A stretch of DNA of 64,000 bases from Streptomyces tibetensis (GCF_007655005.1 NZ_SZVW01000015.1:1-64000), one strand, 5' to 3'; shown: positions 42,024 to 51,133, counted from the first letter of the stretch. Notes: generated by a model from the letters alone, not told the origin. Translations and numbers: made by a program.

Positions 42024-43058
42024 ATGGACGGCGCTGACACGGCGCGACGACGGCCGACGATCACCGATGTGGCGCGACTCGCCGGTGTGTCGCCCCAGAC
42101 GGTGTCGCGGTACCTGCGATTCAACGGCGGGCTGAAGCCCGCGACCCTGGAACGAGTGGAGAACGCGATCCGCGAACTGGACTACCGTCCCAACCTGGTG
42201 GCGCGGTCGATGCGGACCCGCAAGACCGGCCGGCTGGCGATCATCATGCCCGCCATGGCGTTCAACCCGTCCCGCATGCTGGCGGGCGCCAGCGCGACGG
42301 CGCAGGCCGGGGGGTTCTTCGTGGACGTCGTGAGTGCCGGGGGCGGCGTCCGAGCCAGGAGCGAGCGCCTGCTGGAGCTGGCGGATTCGGGACAGTTCGA
42401 GGGCATCCTCTCCCTCGCGCCCGTGCTTCCCGCGGTGGAGAGCAAACTCCACCAGAGGACGACCGTGGTGATCTCGGCCGACTTCGACGACGAGATGCGT
42501 GGCATCGGGCAGCTGGCCGACGCCACGCCCGTGGTGCAGATGATCGAGCACTTGGCGGCGCTCGGTCACTCCCGGTTCCTTCATGTTGCGGGCGACGCGC
42601 AGTTCGCTTCCGCGAGGGCGCGCAAGCAGAGCTATCTGGACGCCGTCGAACGCCTCGGGGTCGAGTCCGTCGGGGTCTTCGACGGGGACTGGTCGGGGGA
42701 GTCCGGCATCGAGGCGATACGGTCGCTCCCTAGCCATGCGCGGCCGACCGCGGTGATCGCGGCCAACGACCTCGTCGCCGCCGGCGTCGTCCGGGGCGCC
42801 CGGGAGCGCGGCTGGGACGTGCCGGGCGACCTCAGCGTGACCGGTTGGGACAACGCGGGGGTCGGGCAGTTCATGACTCCGTCCCTGACCACCGTCGACG
42901 TGGAGCTCGAACAGCTCGGCAGCACGGCCATGGCCAAGCTGATCGCGGGTCTGAGGGACAGCGCGCCCGAGACGAGTGAGGGCTCCCTGTTCCGGATCAT
43001 CTGGCGGGAGTCGACGGCCGAGCCGCCTGCGACAGGTCGTGCCGGCCGCAAGCGGTGA
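42024..43058 (+). CDS. LacI-family transcriptional regulator (transporter repressor)
   Basis: This 344-residue LacI protein has helix-turn-helix ITDVARLAGVSPQTVSRYLR, hinge RPNLVARSMRTRK and a periplasmic-binding-protein-like effector domain (IIMPAMAFNP, TAVIAANDLVAAG, LSVTGWDNAGVG). The ATG at 42024 is preferred: it has GGGAGAAG upstream and places the DNA-binding domain normally. A GTG farther upstream lies inside the operator. Divergent from the permease operon and adjacent to the double operator, it is the likely sugar-responsive repressor of uptake. Confidence 0.92.
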   Translation: MDGADTARRRPTITDVARLAGVSPQTVSRYLRFNGGLKPATLERVENAIRELDYRPNLVARSMRTRKTGRLAIIMPAMAFNPSRMLAGASATAQAGGFFVDVVSAGGGVRARSERLLELADSGQFEGILSLAPVLPAVESKLHQRTTVVISADFDDEMRGIGQLADATPVVQMIEHLAALGHSRFLHVAGDAQFASARARKQSYLDAVERLGVESVGVFDGDWSGESGIEAIRSLPSHARPTAVIAANDLVAAGVVRGARERGWDVPGDLSVTGWDNAGVGQFMTPSLTTVDVELEQLGSTAMAKLIAGLRDSAPETSEGSLFRIIWRESTAEPPATGRAGRKR

Positions 43059-43200
43059 CCGAGGGGGCGCCGCTGCCGGAGTGGGCGCGGGGCAGGCGGA
43101 CCAGGTCCGTCCGCTCTGTCCGCACGACCCGTCCGGTCCGGCGTCGCGATGCGGGCCGAATCGGCCGTGAACGCCGCGCGGCCTCAGGCGCACATCGCCG

Positions 43201-43911
43201 TCAGTTCTCGTATACGTCAAGCCGACCGCACATCCCGAACTTCCCACGGGCAACGGGCTGTTCGGCCCTCACGGCAGCATGCGCGAGGTGCGGGGCCTCC
43301 GCCTGCTCCAGCCAGTCGAGCTGCGCCCCGGTTGCTGCGGCGGAAGCCTCGGCCCCCTGGCGCCACCGCTCGCGCCACTCGGCGATGCGCGGCTGTACGA
43401 GCGCGGCGGCGGCACGGTGGAAGGCGGCCAGGGCCTGAGGTCCCTCGGCCGCGCGCAGTGCCTGGTAACCCTCCAGGGCGAGGTCCCGCCGGGCCCGGGC
43501 GACGCGCTCCTGCTCCTCCCTGGGCGCGTCGACGGGGATGGCGGTGGCTCGTGCGTACGTCTCCGGATCGGTCAGGTACTCCGGTGGCAGCGTGAGGACC
43601 GCGTCCCCTGCCTCCGGCAGCCCGCTGTTCTGCATCAGTACGGTGATCCGCAGATCACCCTCGTTGACCAGCCGGTGGATGGTGCCGGGCGTGAACCAGG
43701 CGACCGTGCCGGCCTGGAGCGGAGTGACCTCGTACCCGGATGCGGTCAGCGTCTGCACGACCCCACGTCCGCCGGTGACGACGTAAGCCTCCGAACAGGC
43801 CAGGTGCATGTGAGGGGTGCCGCCGCACGCCCCGTCGGCGGCAGGCCAGTCGTACACCGACAGATGTGAGATGGCGACGCCCCCGGGCAGACCGGCATGC
43901 GTTGTAGTCAT
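43201..43911 (-). CDS. Cupin-domain protein
   Basis: This 236-residue protein carries cupin motif 1 as TPHMHLACSEAYVVTGG (His34, His36, Glu41) and motif 2 as PGTIHRLVN (His79), so it probably binds a divalent metal. The C-terminal half is helical and unassigned. Cupins in sugar loci are often isomerases or sugar-binding enzymes. It is convergent with the LacI gene and divergent from a cytoplasmic SGNH hydrolase gene, with a LacI-type box in its promoter. Confidence 0.83.
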   Translation of the reverse strand: MTTTHAGLPGGVAISHLSVYDWPAADGACGGTPHMHLACSEAYVVTGGRGVVQTLTASGYEVTPLQAGTVAWFTPGTIHRLVNEGDLRITVLMQNSGLPEAGDAVLTLPPEYLTDPETYARATAIPVDAPREEQERVARARRDLALEGYQALRAAEGPQALAAFHRAAAALVQPRIAEWRERWRQGAEASAAATGAQLDWLEQAEAPHLAHAAVRAEQPVARGKFGMCGRLDVYEN

Positions 43912-43931
43912 GGTGTGAGAACTCCGTTTTC

Positions 43932-43959
43932 GCGATAGTAAGCGCTTTCTTAAGTGCAA
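43932..43959 (-). promoter_or_regulatory. Cupin promoter with LacI-type operator
   Basis: The minus strand reads TTGCAC (43959-43954), a 16-base spacer, TATCGC (43937-43932). The spacer contains GAAAGCGCTTAC, whose AAGCGCTT core is a perfect palindrome at 43940-43947 and matches the general LacI-family operator type. A second dyad, CTGATT-AA-AATCAG, lies at 43992-44005 toward the SGNH gene. Confidence 0.6.
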
Positions 43960-44038
43960 TTTACGCGCCCCTGGACCAACGGGTCAATGCTCTGATTAAA
44001 ATCAGACCGCTGAAGAGTCGAGTAATGAGGAGATTGAT

Positions 44039-44680
44039 GTGGGAACGGGGTTGGCGGGCAGGAGTGTCTACGCCTTCGGTGACAGTATCGTGCATGGTCA
44101 CGTGTATCCGCGCAGTTTTGTGGACGTCGTTGCCGAGCGTACTGGAATGACCCTTTCGAAATTCGCCCGGAACGGCGCGACCATCGGTGCCGACCCGCAT
44201 GCTTCCGGGGGGCAAATCCTCGCGCAGGTCGAGGAGGCCCCGGCAGCCGCGCCGGACTTCATCCTCTTCGACGGCGGTACCAACGACGCCGAGTCGGTCT
44301 TCAACGGCCGCTATGACGTGGGGACTTACTCCGCCGAACTCGAGAAGACGCTGTGCACGATGAAGCGCAGGTGGCCTGCCAGCCACGTCGTGTACGTGTC
44401 CGCCCACAAGCTCGGTTCGAGGGACTGGGACACCCAGGTGGCACTCCGCGAGGAAACCTTGCGGGTCTGCCGGAATGGGAATGTCGCCATCGCCGACGTC
44501 TTCGGGGACACTCCGTTCGACACGCGCGATGACATCCACCGGGCCAAGTACACCTTCGATGACCTGGTCGACGGATTGCCAGGTGCGGAGGGGTCTGGAA
44601 CGCACCCCAATATGGCGGGGATCACCATATTCTATGTGCCGGTGGTCACCGCCGGACTGGAACAGATATCGTCCAGTTGA
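44039..44680 (+). CDS. Cytoplasmic SGNH hydrolase
   Basis: This 213-residue SGNH protein has no export signal. Blocks are YAFGDSIVHGHVYP (Ser nucleophile), FARNGATIG, LFDGGTNDAE and THPNMAGITIF with the catalytic His. The GTG start has GAGGAG six bases upstream. Being intracellular beside a sugar importer, it may remove acyl groups from imported oligosaccharides. It is divergent from the cupin gene and ends at a strong shared terminator. Confidence 0.85.
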   Translation: MGTGLAGRSVYAFGDSIVHGHVYPRSFVDVVAERTGMTLSKFARNGATIGADPHASGGQILAQVEEAPAAAPDFILFDGGTNDAESVFNGRYDVGTYSAELEKTLCTMKRRWPASHVVYVSAHKLGSRDWDTQVALREETLRVCRNGNVAIADVFGDTPFDTRDDIHRAKYTFDDLVDGLPGAEGSGTHPNMAGITIFYVPVVTAGLEQISSS

Positions 44681-44695
44681 TCAGGACTGAAATTA

Positions 44696-44731
44696 CAGCT
44701 CTGCCGGGCCGGTATCGGCCCGGCAGAGCTG
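44696..44731. terminator. Bidirectional terminator between convergent genes
   Basis: A perfect 15-bp stem (CAGCTCTGCCGGGCC and its complement) with a six-base loop lies between the SGNH gene stop at 44680 and the beta-helix gene stop at 44745. It can serve both strands. Confidence 0.9.
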
Positions 44732-44744
44732 ATTTCTCATTACT

Positions 44745-47018
44745 TCACTGGCCGAATCCGGTACCGCGCGAGATCCGGACGTCGTCCACGTGCACCGCCC
44801 CGCGCTCGCCCCCGTTCGAGTACCACGCGACCTTCGCGATTCCCGGCATCGAGGTGCGGAACGCGGCATCGGTCAGCACGCGGTGGCCGTCGATGTCGAG
44901 GTCGAAGCGCTGGTTCACGGTGTCCACGGTGAGCGTGACCCGGTACCACTTGCCATTGGTGTACGTACCGATGACCGTGTCCGTGGTGCCCTTGTACGCG
45001 TGGATCTGGCCGCGGGCGAAGGCGACGCTGACGGCTGGGGCACCGCTGGCGTTGTACACGTAGGGCAGCCCGAACCAGCCGGCCTGCGTGTCGTTGCGCA
45101 TCACCTGCGTGTCGATGGTCACCACGCCCTGCAGCGGGGTGCTGAAGAGGCGGGCGAGGTTGGTCCCGTCGGTGCCGCCGCCTTCGATGGTGCGGGTCAG
45201 CCGGACGCTCTTGTCGGTGGCGGACGGCGTCTCCACCACGGAGACGTCGTTGTTGGTCGAGATGACTCGCCATCCGTTGGTTCCGTTGGCGAGCGCGCCC
45301 GTGGCCAGGCCGTCGAAGGTGTCCGTGAACGCGATGTCGGGCGCGCCGCGTTCGAAGGCACCGATCTCCGGACCGTTCCCGATCGGCACAGGAGACCCGG
45401 CGTTGTCGAGGCCTCCGTTGCCGGTGACCGTGGCTCCGGCGTCGATGAACGCCGATCCCGACTGGAGCGCGAAGTTCGCCGCCGTGTCGAGCCTCGGGCC
45501 GTTCTCGTCGCCGTAGGGCCCCGTGACGGAGGCATTCACGAACTGCGGAGCGCCGACCACGGCGTTCGCGTCCGACGTCGGCCGAGTAGTCAGGTTGGAC
45601 GAGTATCCGTTGTTGTTGTAGGTGATGCTCGACGGTTGTATGAACTGGGGGGCGGACTGACCGGAGACGAACAGGTTGTTGGTGAACGTCGCCTTGCCGG
45701 AGACACCGCCGGTCACCATGTTCTGCGAATTGGTGTTGGCGATGGTGTTGTTGTAGATGTTCGCCACCGTGCCGCTCTGCTGCGACATGTGGATGTTCCA
45801 CCGCGTGCTGCCGGTGATGACGTTGTAGCGGAGCACCACGCTGCCGAACTTGACCGCGGAGTTGCACGCGCACAGCAGGATGCCGTCGCCGTTGTCGTGG
45901 AGGTAGTTGTACTGGAACACCTGGTTGGTGGTGCCGATGTCGGGGTCCAGGGCGTTCTGGTCGGCACCGCCCGAGGAGAGGTGGGTGCCCATGATCTCGT
46001 TGTGCTGGACGGTGACGCTGTCGGCCATGTTGGTCTCGACGCCGGAGACACCGACCCGGTCGATCACGTTGCCCTCGACGAGTCCGCCGCGGACGCCGGT
46101 GAGGTAGATGCCGTTGCAGCCGTAGGGGGTGTTCGCCTGCGTGATGTAGTTGCCGCGGAACGTGACGTCGGTGTACGGGGTGTAGGCGGGGTCGGTGGCC
46201 GTGGCGCGCTTGCCCCAGCCGGTGAAGACGGCACCGGGCGCGTCACCGGCGTACTGCTTCGTGACGATCCCGCTGAACGAGGTGTTCTTGATGGTGGAGT
46301 TCTCCACGGTGATGCCGTCGAGGACCGTGGGGGCGCCGGGCGCGGTGATGTCCTGGACGCCGGTGAGGAAGGCGATGCCGCCGGTGTCCTTCGAGCGGTC
46401 CCAGCCTTGCGCGAAGGTGATGCCCGGCTTGTTGTCGGCGGTGCTGCCGCCGACCCACTTGACCTCGCCGGTGACGTCGTGCACGTCCACCGAGTCGATC
46501 ACGAAGTGGTGCAGGGTCTGGCCGTTGTCACCGTGCACGCCGATGCCGCGGAGGTCGCCGAGCTTCGAACCGTCTGTCGTCCCCGTGGGTACCGCGTTCG
46601 ACACGTCGAGGTTGCGGATCTCCCAGTACTGCTGGTTGTTCAGCCGCACCGCGTCGGCGACGGTGCCCTGGCCGGCGATCTTCGGCTTGGCGCCCGTTCC
46701 GTAGCTGTCGATGGCGATCGGGGCGCCGTCGGTGCCGGACCCCTTCGGCCACAGCTGCCCGGTCCAGCTGTCACCGGACTCGAAGCGAATGGTGTCGCCT
46801 GGCTGGAACGTCTTCGAGTTCACCTTGCTCAGCGAGCGCCAGGGCGCGCTGGTGCTGGTTCCGGCGTTGCTGTCGTTGCCGGTCGCGCTCACGTAGTACG
46901 TGGTGCCCGCGGCGAAGGCCCGCTGCGCCGGAATGAGCACGATCGACGCGAGCACGACGGCCAGCGCGCACAGTGCGGCGGCTGTCGCTCGTGACACAAG
47001 TCTTCGGTTGCCGGTCAT
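44745..47018 (-). CDS. Large secreted right-handed beta-helix protein
   Basis: This 757-residue exported protein begins with a signal peptide (to about residue 37). A right-handed parallel beta-helix follows (TTYYVSATGNDSNAGTSTSA and repeated N-N/N-T ladders such as IYNNTIANTNSQNM), of the kind seen in pectate lyases and DUF1565-like polysaccharide enzymes. The last about 190 residues form a jelly-roll-like domain (DTFDGLATGALANGTNGWRV, WYRVTLTVDTVNQRFDLDID). No catalytic residues can be assigned. GAAGAGGACC precedes the ATG. Its promoter is nearly the same as that of the GH59 gene, so both should respond together. Confidence 0.8.
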   Translation of the reverse strand: MTGNRRLVSRATAAALCALAVVLASIVLIPAQRAFAAGTTYYVSATGNDSNAGTSTSAPWRSLSKVNSKTFQPGDTIRFESGDSWTGQLWPKGSGTDGAPIAIDSYGTGAKPKIAGQGTVADAVRLNNQQYWEIRNLDVSNAVPTGTTDGSKLGDLRGIGVHGDNGQTLHHFVIDSVDVHDVTGEVKWVGGSTADNKPGITFAQGWDRSKDTGGIAFLTGVQDITAPGAPTVLDGITVENSTIKNTSFSGIVTKQYAGDAPGAVFTGWGKRATATDPAYTPYTDVTFRGNYITQANTPYGCNGIYLTGVRGGLVEGNVIDRVGVSGVETNMADSVTVQHNEIMGTHLSSGGADQNALDPDIGTTNQVFQYNYLHDNGDGILLCACNSAVKFGSVVLRYNVITGSTRWNIHMSQQSGTVANIYNNTIANTNSQNMVTGGVSGKATFTNNLFVSGQSAPQFIQPSSITYNNNGYSSNLTTRPTSDANAVVGAPQFVNASVTGPYGDENGPRLDTAANFALQSGSAFIDAGATVTGNGGLDNAGSPVPIGNGPEIGAFERGAPDIAFTDTFDGLATGALANGTNGWRVISTNNDVSVVETPSATDKSVRLTRTIEGGGTDGTNLARLFSTPLQGVVTIDTQVMRNDTQAGWFGLPYVYNASGAPAVSVAFARGQIHAYKGTTDTVIGTYTNGKWYRVTLTVDTVNQRFDLDIDGHRVLTDAAFRTSMPGIAKVAWYSNGGERGAVHVDDVRISRGTGFGQ

Positions 47019-47184
47019 GGTCCTCTTCTTGTCATCCGTGGTGGTGAGGTACTGGTTCCTGTCGTGACGCGTCCGGTCGAGAGGTCGCGTGACGGCTCGG
47101 GGCGCGGGCAGTCGGGGCTGCGCGGGGGGACGCACCGAGGGTGCCCGAGGACGCGGGCGCGCGTCCGGCCTGACATGGGGAAAA

Positions 47185-47227
47185 CGTATTCCGCGCAGTG
47201 TGCCCAGCGGCGATCGAATGCGTCAAG
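47185..47227 (-). promoter_or_regulatory. Promoter of the beta-helix gene, shared with GH59
   Basis: The minus strand reads TTGACG (47226-47221), 18 bases, CACACT (47202-47197). Downstream, over the expected start of transcription, lies GGAATACGTTTTCC, a near-palindrome centred on CG. The 21 bases at 47185-47205 are identical to 49959-49979 upstream of the GH59 gene, and the -35 regions match as well. Confidence 0.75.
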
Positions 47228-47287
47228 GTTTCGGGTAGATGAACGCGTCGACGTGATGCAGGGGTCCTTCGCTCAAGGCTCCCGGCA

Positions 47288-47330
47288 CATGGGCGGGGCA
47301 GGCCGGCGGTTCGGGCCCGCCCCGCCCATG
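47288..47330 (-). terminator. Terminator after the GH59 gene
   Basis: CATGGGCGGGGC pairs perfectly with GCCCCGCCCATG across a 19-base loop, starting 24 bases beyond the GH59 stop codon and before the next promoter. Confidence 0.8.
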
Positions 47331-47353
47331 GGATCGGCCGGATCCTCAGCTGG

Positions 47354-49831
47354 TCACGAGACCTTGACCAGCTTCCATCGCTGGTTGTTGCTGCCGTTGG
47401 TGTACCACTGGTCGATCGGCGTGCCGTCGGTGGTCTGCGCCTTGTACACGTCGGCCTTGTACCCGTTCGACCGGGACTCGATGGTGTAGGTGCCGCTGCC
47501 GGCCGGCGCGATCAGCCACTGCTGACTGACGCTCCCGCTGGAAGTCCCCAGCTGCAACTGGGTGCCGGGCCAGGTGGAAGCAGCGTTGATGTCGAGTGCC
47601 TTGCCGCTGGTGACACCTGTGACGGTGAGGTAGCCGCTGCTGGTGTAGGCCAGCTTCCACTGCTGGCTGCCGCTGTTCTGGTCGGTCTTCTGGACGATGG
47701 GCGTGCCGTCGCCGGTTCCACCGTTGGAGGCGGTGAGCGCCTTGCCGGTCCCGACGCTGATGATCTTGTAGGTGCCGGAGAGGTCCGGGACGGTTTCGTG
47801 GGTGACGGACAGGTTGGAGTACTCGACGGGGTAGTAGCCTGCCGTGCCCAGGCCGACCAGGCCCGCACCGTAGCTCGTGTCGGTGACCGTGCCGACGGTG
47901 CTCCCGTCGATCTTGGCGGTGATGGTGCTGTCCTGGAAGGTCAGGGCCAGCTTGTGCCAGGTGCCGGTGCCGGGTGCGGTGACGGTGCCGCTGACGAGGG
48001 TGGTCCAGCTCCACGAGTTGGTGCCGGTGGTGCCGGTCTTCAGCAGCGACCAGGCTCCGGTGTCGGAAAGGCGCAGGTGGTAGGCGTTCAGCCCGGTGCT
48101 GAACTTCGACTGAGTGCCCACCCGGCCGAGAATCTCCGCGGAGCTGCCGCTCTTCTCCAGCAGCACGTCGGAGCTGACCGTGTAGTTGCTCCAGCCGACG
48201 TCTCCCATGAGGGTGTAGGGCTGGACGTCGTTCGAGGCCGGCGCCCACCAGATGATCGGCTTCATCGGTGCGGTCTGGCGCAGGCACTGGCCGCTGCGGC
48301 CCCCGGTGCAGGGGGCGGCCTGGAAGGCGCCGTTCATCGAGGCGAAGTACTTCGCCTCCTGCCCGGTGCCGTAGCCGGCGAAGGAGTCCGAGTACGGCAT
48401 GGAGAGGCGGTTGCGGGTGGGCGTGGTGGTCGTTCCGGCGCCCTGACCGGTGGTGGTGGTCACGGTGTAGACGTGACCGGGGTCCAGGGTGAGGGTGTAC
48501 GTGCCGCCGGAGGCGGTCAGGTCGCTGTTCCGCACCATGTGCGGGGTGGCGCCGCCGGGCTGCGACAGGTCGGTGGACCACACGTGCAGGGCGCCGCCGG
48601 GCAGGCCGCCGGCGACGTCGAAGGTGACCGTCTGGGACGCGGTGGCGTCCAGGGTCTCGTAGACGGTGCTCCAGGCGCTCTTGTCGGGCGCGGCGTAGCT
48701 GACGTAGCTGCCGTTGGCGCGGTCGCCGCCGAGGTAGCCGGAGGCGCTGTCGAGGTACTTCCAGCCGGGTGAGGTGAACTGCGTGGTCTGGGCGATGGAC
48801 CAGGCGGTGCGGGACACGCTGTAGGCGCCGGACCAGGGCTGGTTCGCGGTGATCAGGCCCTGGTCGTGGAAGAAGAGGTTCTGGTAGTCGGAGGCCACCA
48901 TGGGCCAGTTGATGTACGCGCTCATCTTGGCGTCGAGATAGCCGCGGTTGATGGCGCGGGCGACCGGAGCCGCCCCGGTCTCGGCGTTCTCCGAGCCGTT
49001 CTCGCTGGCCCAGATCGGCTTGCCCAGCGACCGGGCGTCGGCGGAGGAGGAACAGGTGGTCATCGCGGACTGGTACGTGCAGGGATAGTGGGCGCCGGCG
49101 ATGTCCACGGCGCTGTACAGGGCGGTGCTGTTCTTCATGCCGGTGGCGATGTTCCAGACGGTCTCGTCGCCACCGACCAGCTTGGTCGAGGCGTAGCCGT
49201 TCGCCGCCATGGCCGACTTCAGGTTCTGGTAGAACCAGGCGCTGTACGTCTTCTCGTTGAGGCCGCCGATGTAGTCGATGGACAGGCCGTGCTGCTTGGC
49301 GCAGCCCAGCCAGTCGATCATGTAGTCGATGCCGTCCTGCGTGTAGAAGTTGCCGTTGCCGACCCAGCCGGGGGCGCCCCAGGCCAGGGCGAAGAGCTTG
49401 ATGCCGGGGTTGCGGGCCTTGGCCTGCTCCATCACCCACCACTCGTAGCCGGCGTTGCAGTCGATGTCGCCCTTGGTGTGCTCGAAGCTGACCTCGGAGC
49501 CGTCGGTGGAATTGACGTCGCCGCCGACTTCGACCTTGAGGATCTGCAGGGCGGCGCCGTAACCGGGCTTGAACAGGTAGTCCAGGATCTGGTTGCGCTG
49601 GGTGGCCGGGTAATCGACCAGGAGGCGGGTGTTGCCGCCGCCACCGCTGATCGCGCCGACGCCGTCGAAGGTGCGTCCTGCGCTGGTGCCGTCGACGGTG
49701 ATCGCCGTGTCGGTGGCGGCGTACGCGGGCGCCAGCGCTCGGCCGGTCAGCAGGGCCAGTCCCATGAGCAGGGCGGCCAGGGCCGCCAACCGTCTGACGT
49801 GCCTGTCAGGCAGTCCGATGACGTGGTGCAC
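47354..49831 (-). CDS. GH59 galactocerebrosidase-family enzyme with ricin lectin
   Basis: This 825-residue exported protein has a signal to about residue 38. The catalytic part follows the galactocerebrosidase (GALC) pattern closely: FDGVGAISGGGGNTRLLVDY, QILDYLFKPGYGAALQILKV, GYEWWVMEQAKARNP, SIDYIGGLNEKTYSAWF with Glu193 (acid/base) and PIWASENGS with Glu277 (nucleophile). A beta-sandwich and a GALC-like lectin domain follow, and a C-terminal ricin-type beta-trefoil covers about residues 690-825 (SQQWKL, SQQWLI, NQRWKL). GH59 enzymes release beta-linked galactose, so here galactan or arabinogalactan is the likely target rather than lipid. The GTG start follows AGGAGG. Confidence 0.88.
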   Translation of the reverse strand: MHHVIGLPDRHVRRLAALAALLMGLALLTGRALAPAYAATDTAITVDGTSAGRTFDGVGAISGGGGNTRLLVDYPATQRNQILDYLFKPGYGAALQILKVEVGGDVNSTDGSEVSFEHTKGDIDCNAGYEWWVMEQAKARNPGIKLFALAWGAPGWVGNGNFYTQDGIDYMIDWLGCAKQHGLSIDYIGGLNEKTYSAWFYQNLKSAMAANGYASTKLVGGDETVWNIATGMKNSTALYSAVDIAGAHYPCTYQSAMTTCSSSADARSLGKPIWASENGSENAETGAAPVARAINRGYLDAKMSAYINWPMVASDYQNLFFHDQGLITANQPWSGAYSVSRTAWSIAQTTQFTSPGWKYLDSASGYLGGDRANGSYVSYAAPDKSAWSTVYETLDATASQTVTFDVAGGLPGGALHVWSTDLSQPGGATPHMVRNSDLTASGGTYTLTLDPGHVYTVTTTTGQGAGTTTTPTRNRLSMPYSDSFAGYGTGQEAKYFASMNGAFQAAPCTGGRSGQCLRQTAPMKPIIWWAPASNDVQPYTLMGDVGWSNYTVSSDVLLEKSGSSAEILGRVGTQSKFSTGLNAYHLRLSDTGAWSLLKTGTTGTNSWSWTTLVSGTVTAPGTGTWHKLALTFQDSTITAKIDGSTVGTVTDTSYGAGLVGLGTAGYYPVEYSNLSVTHETVPDLSGTYKIISVGTGKALTASNGGTGDGTPIVQKTDQNSGSQQWKLAYTSSGYLTVTGVTSGKALDINAASTWPGTQLQLGTSSGSVSQQWLIAPAGSGTYTIESRSNGYKADVYKAQTTDGTPIDQWYTNGSNNQRWKLVKVS

Positions 49832-49958
49832 GGGAGATCCTCCTAGGAGGGAGTGCGGGTGTGGGTGTGGCTTGCACTGAGACCCGGTGCGGGGCCTGTC
49901 GCGTGGATCGCAGAGGCGGGGCCCGCCCGATGGAGGAGTCTTTTTCTCAGTGGGAAAT

Positions 49959-50000
49959 CGTATTCCGCGCAGTGTGCCCGTCCGTGTTCGAAGGCGTCAA
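49959..50000 (-). promoter_or_regulatory. Promoter of the GH59 gene, shared with the beta-helix gene
   Basis: The minus strand reads TTGACG (50000-49995), 18 bases, CACACT (49976-49971), followed by the near-palindrome GGAATACGATTTCC over the expected start site. Spacing and the 21-base identical block match the promoter at 47185-47227. An operator for one of the two adjacent LacI proteins is likely. Confidence 0.75.
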
Positions 50001-50098
50001 GCGTCGGTCAGCGGGTAAAAAATGCGGCTTTGACGTGGCAGGTCTGGTGACCGGAAGGCGCTGTGCGCGTCGGTGGGAGTGACCGGCTCAGGGGCGGT

Positions 50099-51133
50099 TC
50101 AGACGACGTGGATCACCGTGCTGTCGCGCACCACGACCTGCCCGCGCAACATCAGATGCTCTGCTTCCGTACGGTCCGCGAGCGCGAGGCGGGCCGCCTC
50201 GGCACCTGCCTGCGCCAGCGGCAACGACACGGTCGTCAGCCGCGGTGTCACGTCGATCGCGAGCTCGATGTCGTCGAAACCGGTCACCGAGACCTGGTCC
50301 GGCACCGCCACCCCGGCAGTCCGGAAGGCGGACATCGCGCCGATGGCGATGGTGTCGTTGGCGGCGAGGACCGCGTGTGGCGGCTCCAGCCCCTCGGCGA
50401 CCAGCCGTCGCGCCGCGTCGAACCCTCCCTGGCGACTCACCGTGCAGTGCGAGATCCGGACGTGCTGCTCCTCGACGCCGCCGTCGCGGAGACCGGCTAT
50501 GAAGCCCGCGGTACGGGCCGAGACGTTCCCCTGCCCACGCGCGCCGGCGAGGATCGTCACGTGCCGGTGCCCCGCCCCGGCGACGTAGGTGGCCAATTCC
50601 TTGGCAGGGCCGTGATTGTCGAAGCTGATGGAGTCGAACGGCATGTCGGTGTCACCGACGATCACTACCCGGCCGCCCTCGCGTTCGTAGCCGAGCAACT
50701 CGTCCAGCAGGCGCCCGCCGAGGGCGTTCGTGTAGAGGCGGCTCGAGGTCAGAATGAGCGCACGCGGCCGCAGAGCACGCTGCAACCGGACGGTTGCGAG
50801 CTGCCGCTCGGCGGTGCCGTGGGTCGACGAGACGGTCACGAACGCACCTGCGTCGCGCGCCCGTCGTTCCATCGCCGCGGCGACCATTCCCATCGACGGG
50901 GTCGTGAGGTCGTCGCCGACGACCGCGATCGAGTCGTTCGCGCGCCGCATCGCCCGGGCCGCGGCGTCCGCGGTGTAGCGCAACGCGGCCGCGGCGGAGA
51001 CGACCCGCTGCCGATACTCCTCCGCGACTGTCCGGGAACTGCCGCCCAGCACTCGCGACGCGGTCGAAACCGACACACCTGCGGCCGCCGCCACGTCACG
51101 CAGGGTGACGGTCGGCCTGGCTGAATGGGGCAT
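50099..51133 (-). CDS. LacI-family transcriptional regulator (GH59 side)
   Basis: This 344-residue LacI protein has helix-turn-helix VTLRDVAAAAGVSVSTASRV and an effector domain (AVLAANDTIAIGAMSAF, VSVTGFDDIELAIDVTP, VSLPLAQAGAEAARLAL). GGGAGGG lies before the ATG at 51133. It is transcribed toward the GH59 gene and is divergent from a second LacI gene to which it is visibly related (shared RPR-x-I-x-x-T-x-S-R, SIDNYG/SFDNHG, GFDDI blocks). It is the nearest candidate for binding the GGAATACG boxes. Confidence 0.92.
   Translation of the reverse strand: MPHSARPTVTLRDVAAAAGVSVSTASRVLGGSSRTVAEEYRQRVVSAAAALRYTADAAARAMRRANDSIAVVGDDLTTPSMGMVAAAMERRARDAGAFVTVSSTHGTAERQLATVRLQRALRPRALILTSSRLYTNALGGRLLDELLGYEREGGRVVIVGDTDMPFDSISFDNHGPAKELATYVAGAGHRHVTILAGARGQGNVSARTAGFIAGLRDGGVEEQHVRISHCTVSRQGGFDAARRLVAEGLEPPHAVLAANDTIAIGAMSAFRTAGVAVPDQVSVTGFDDIELAIDVTPRLTTVSLPLAQAGAEAARLALADRTEAEHLMLRGQVVVRDSTVIHVV

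Noticed and set aside
44790..46994. Plus-strand open frame of 734 codons
   Set aside because: Antisense to the beta-helix gene, which has a signal peptide, ribosome site and family motifs; the plus frame has none.
47354..49831. GH30 endo-beta-1,6-galactanase
   Set aside because: GH30 would fit the locus, but the order of blocks, YEWW, IDYIGGLNE, WASEN and the trailing domains match GH59 galactocerebrosidase instead.
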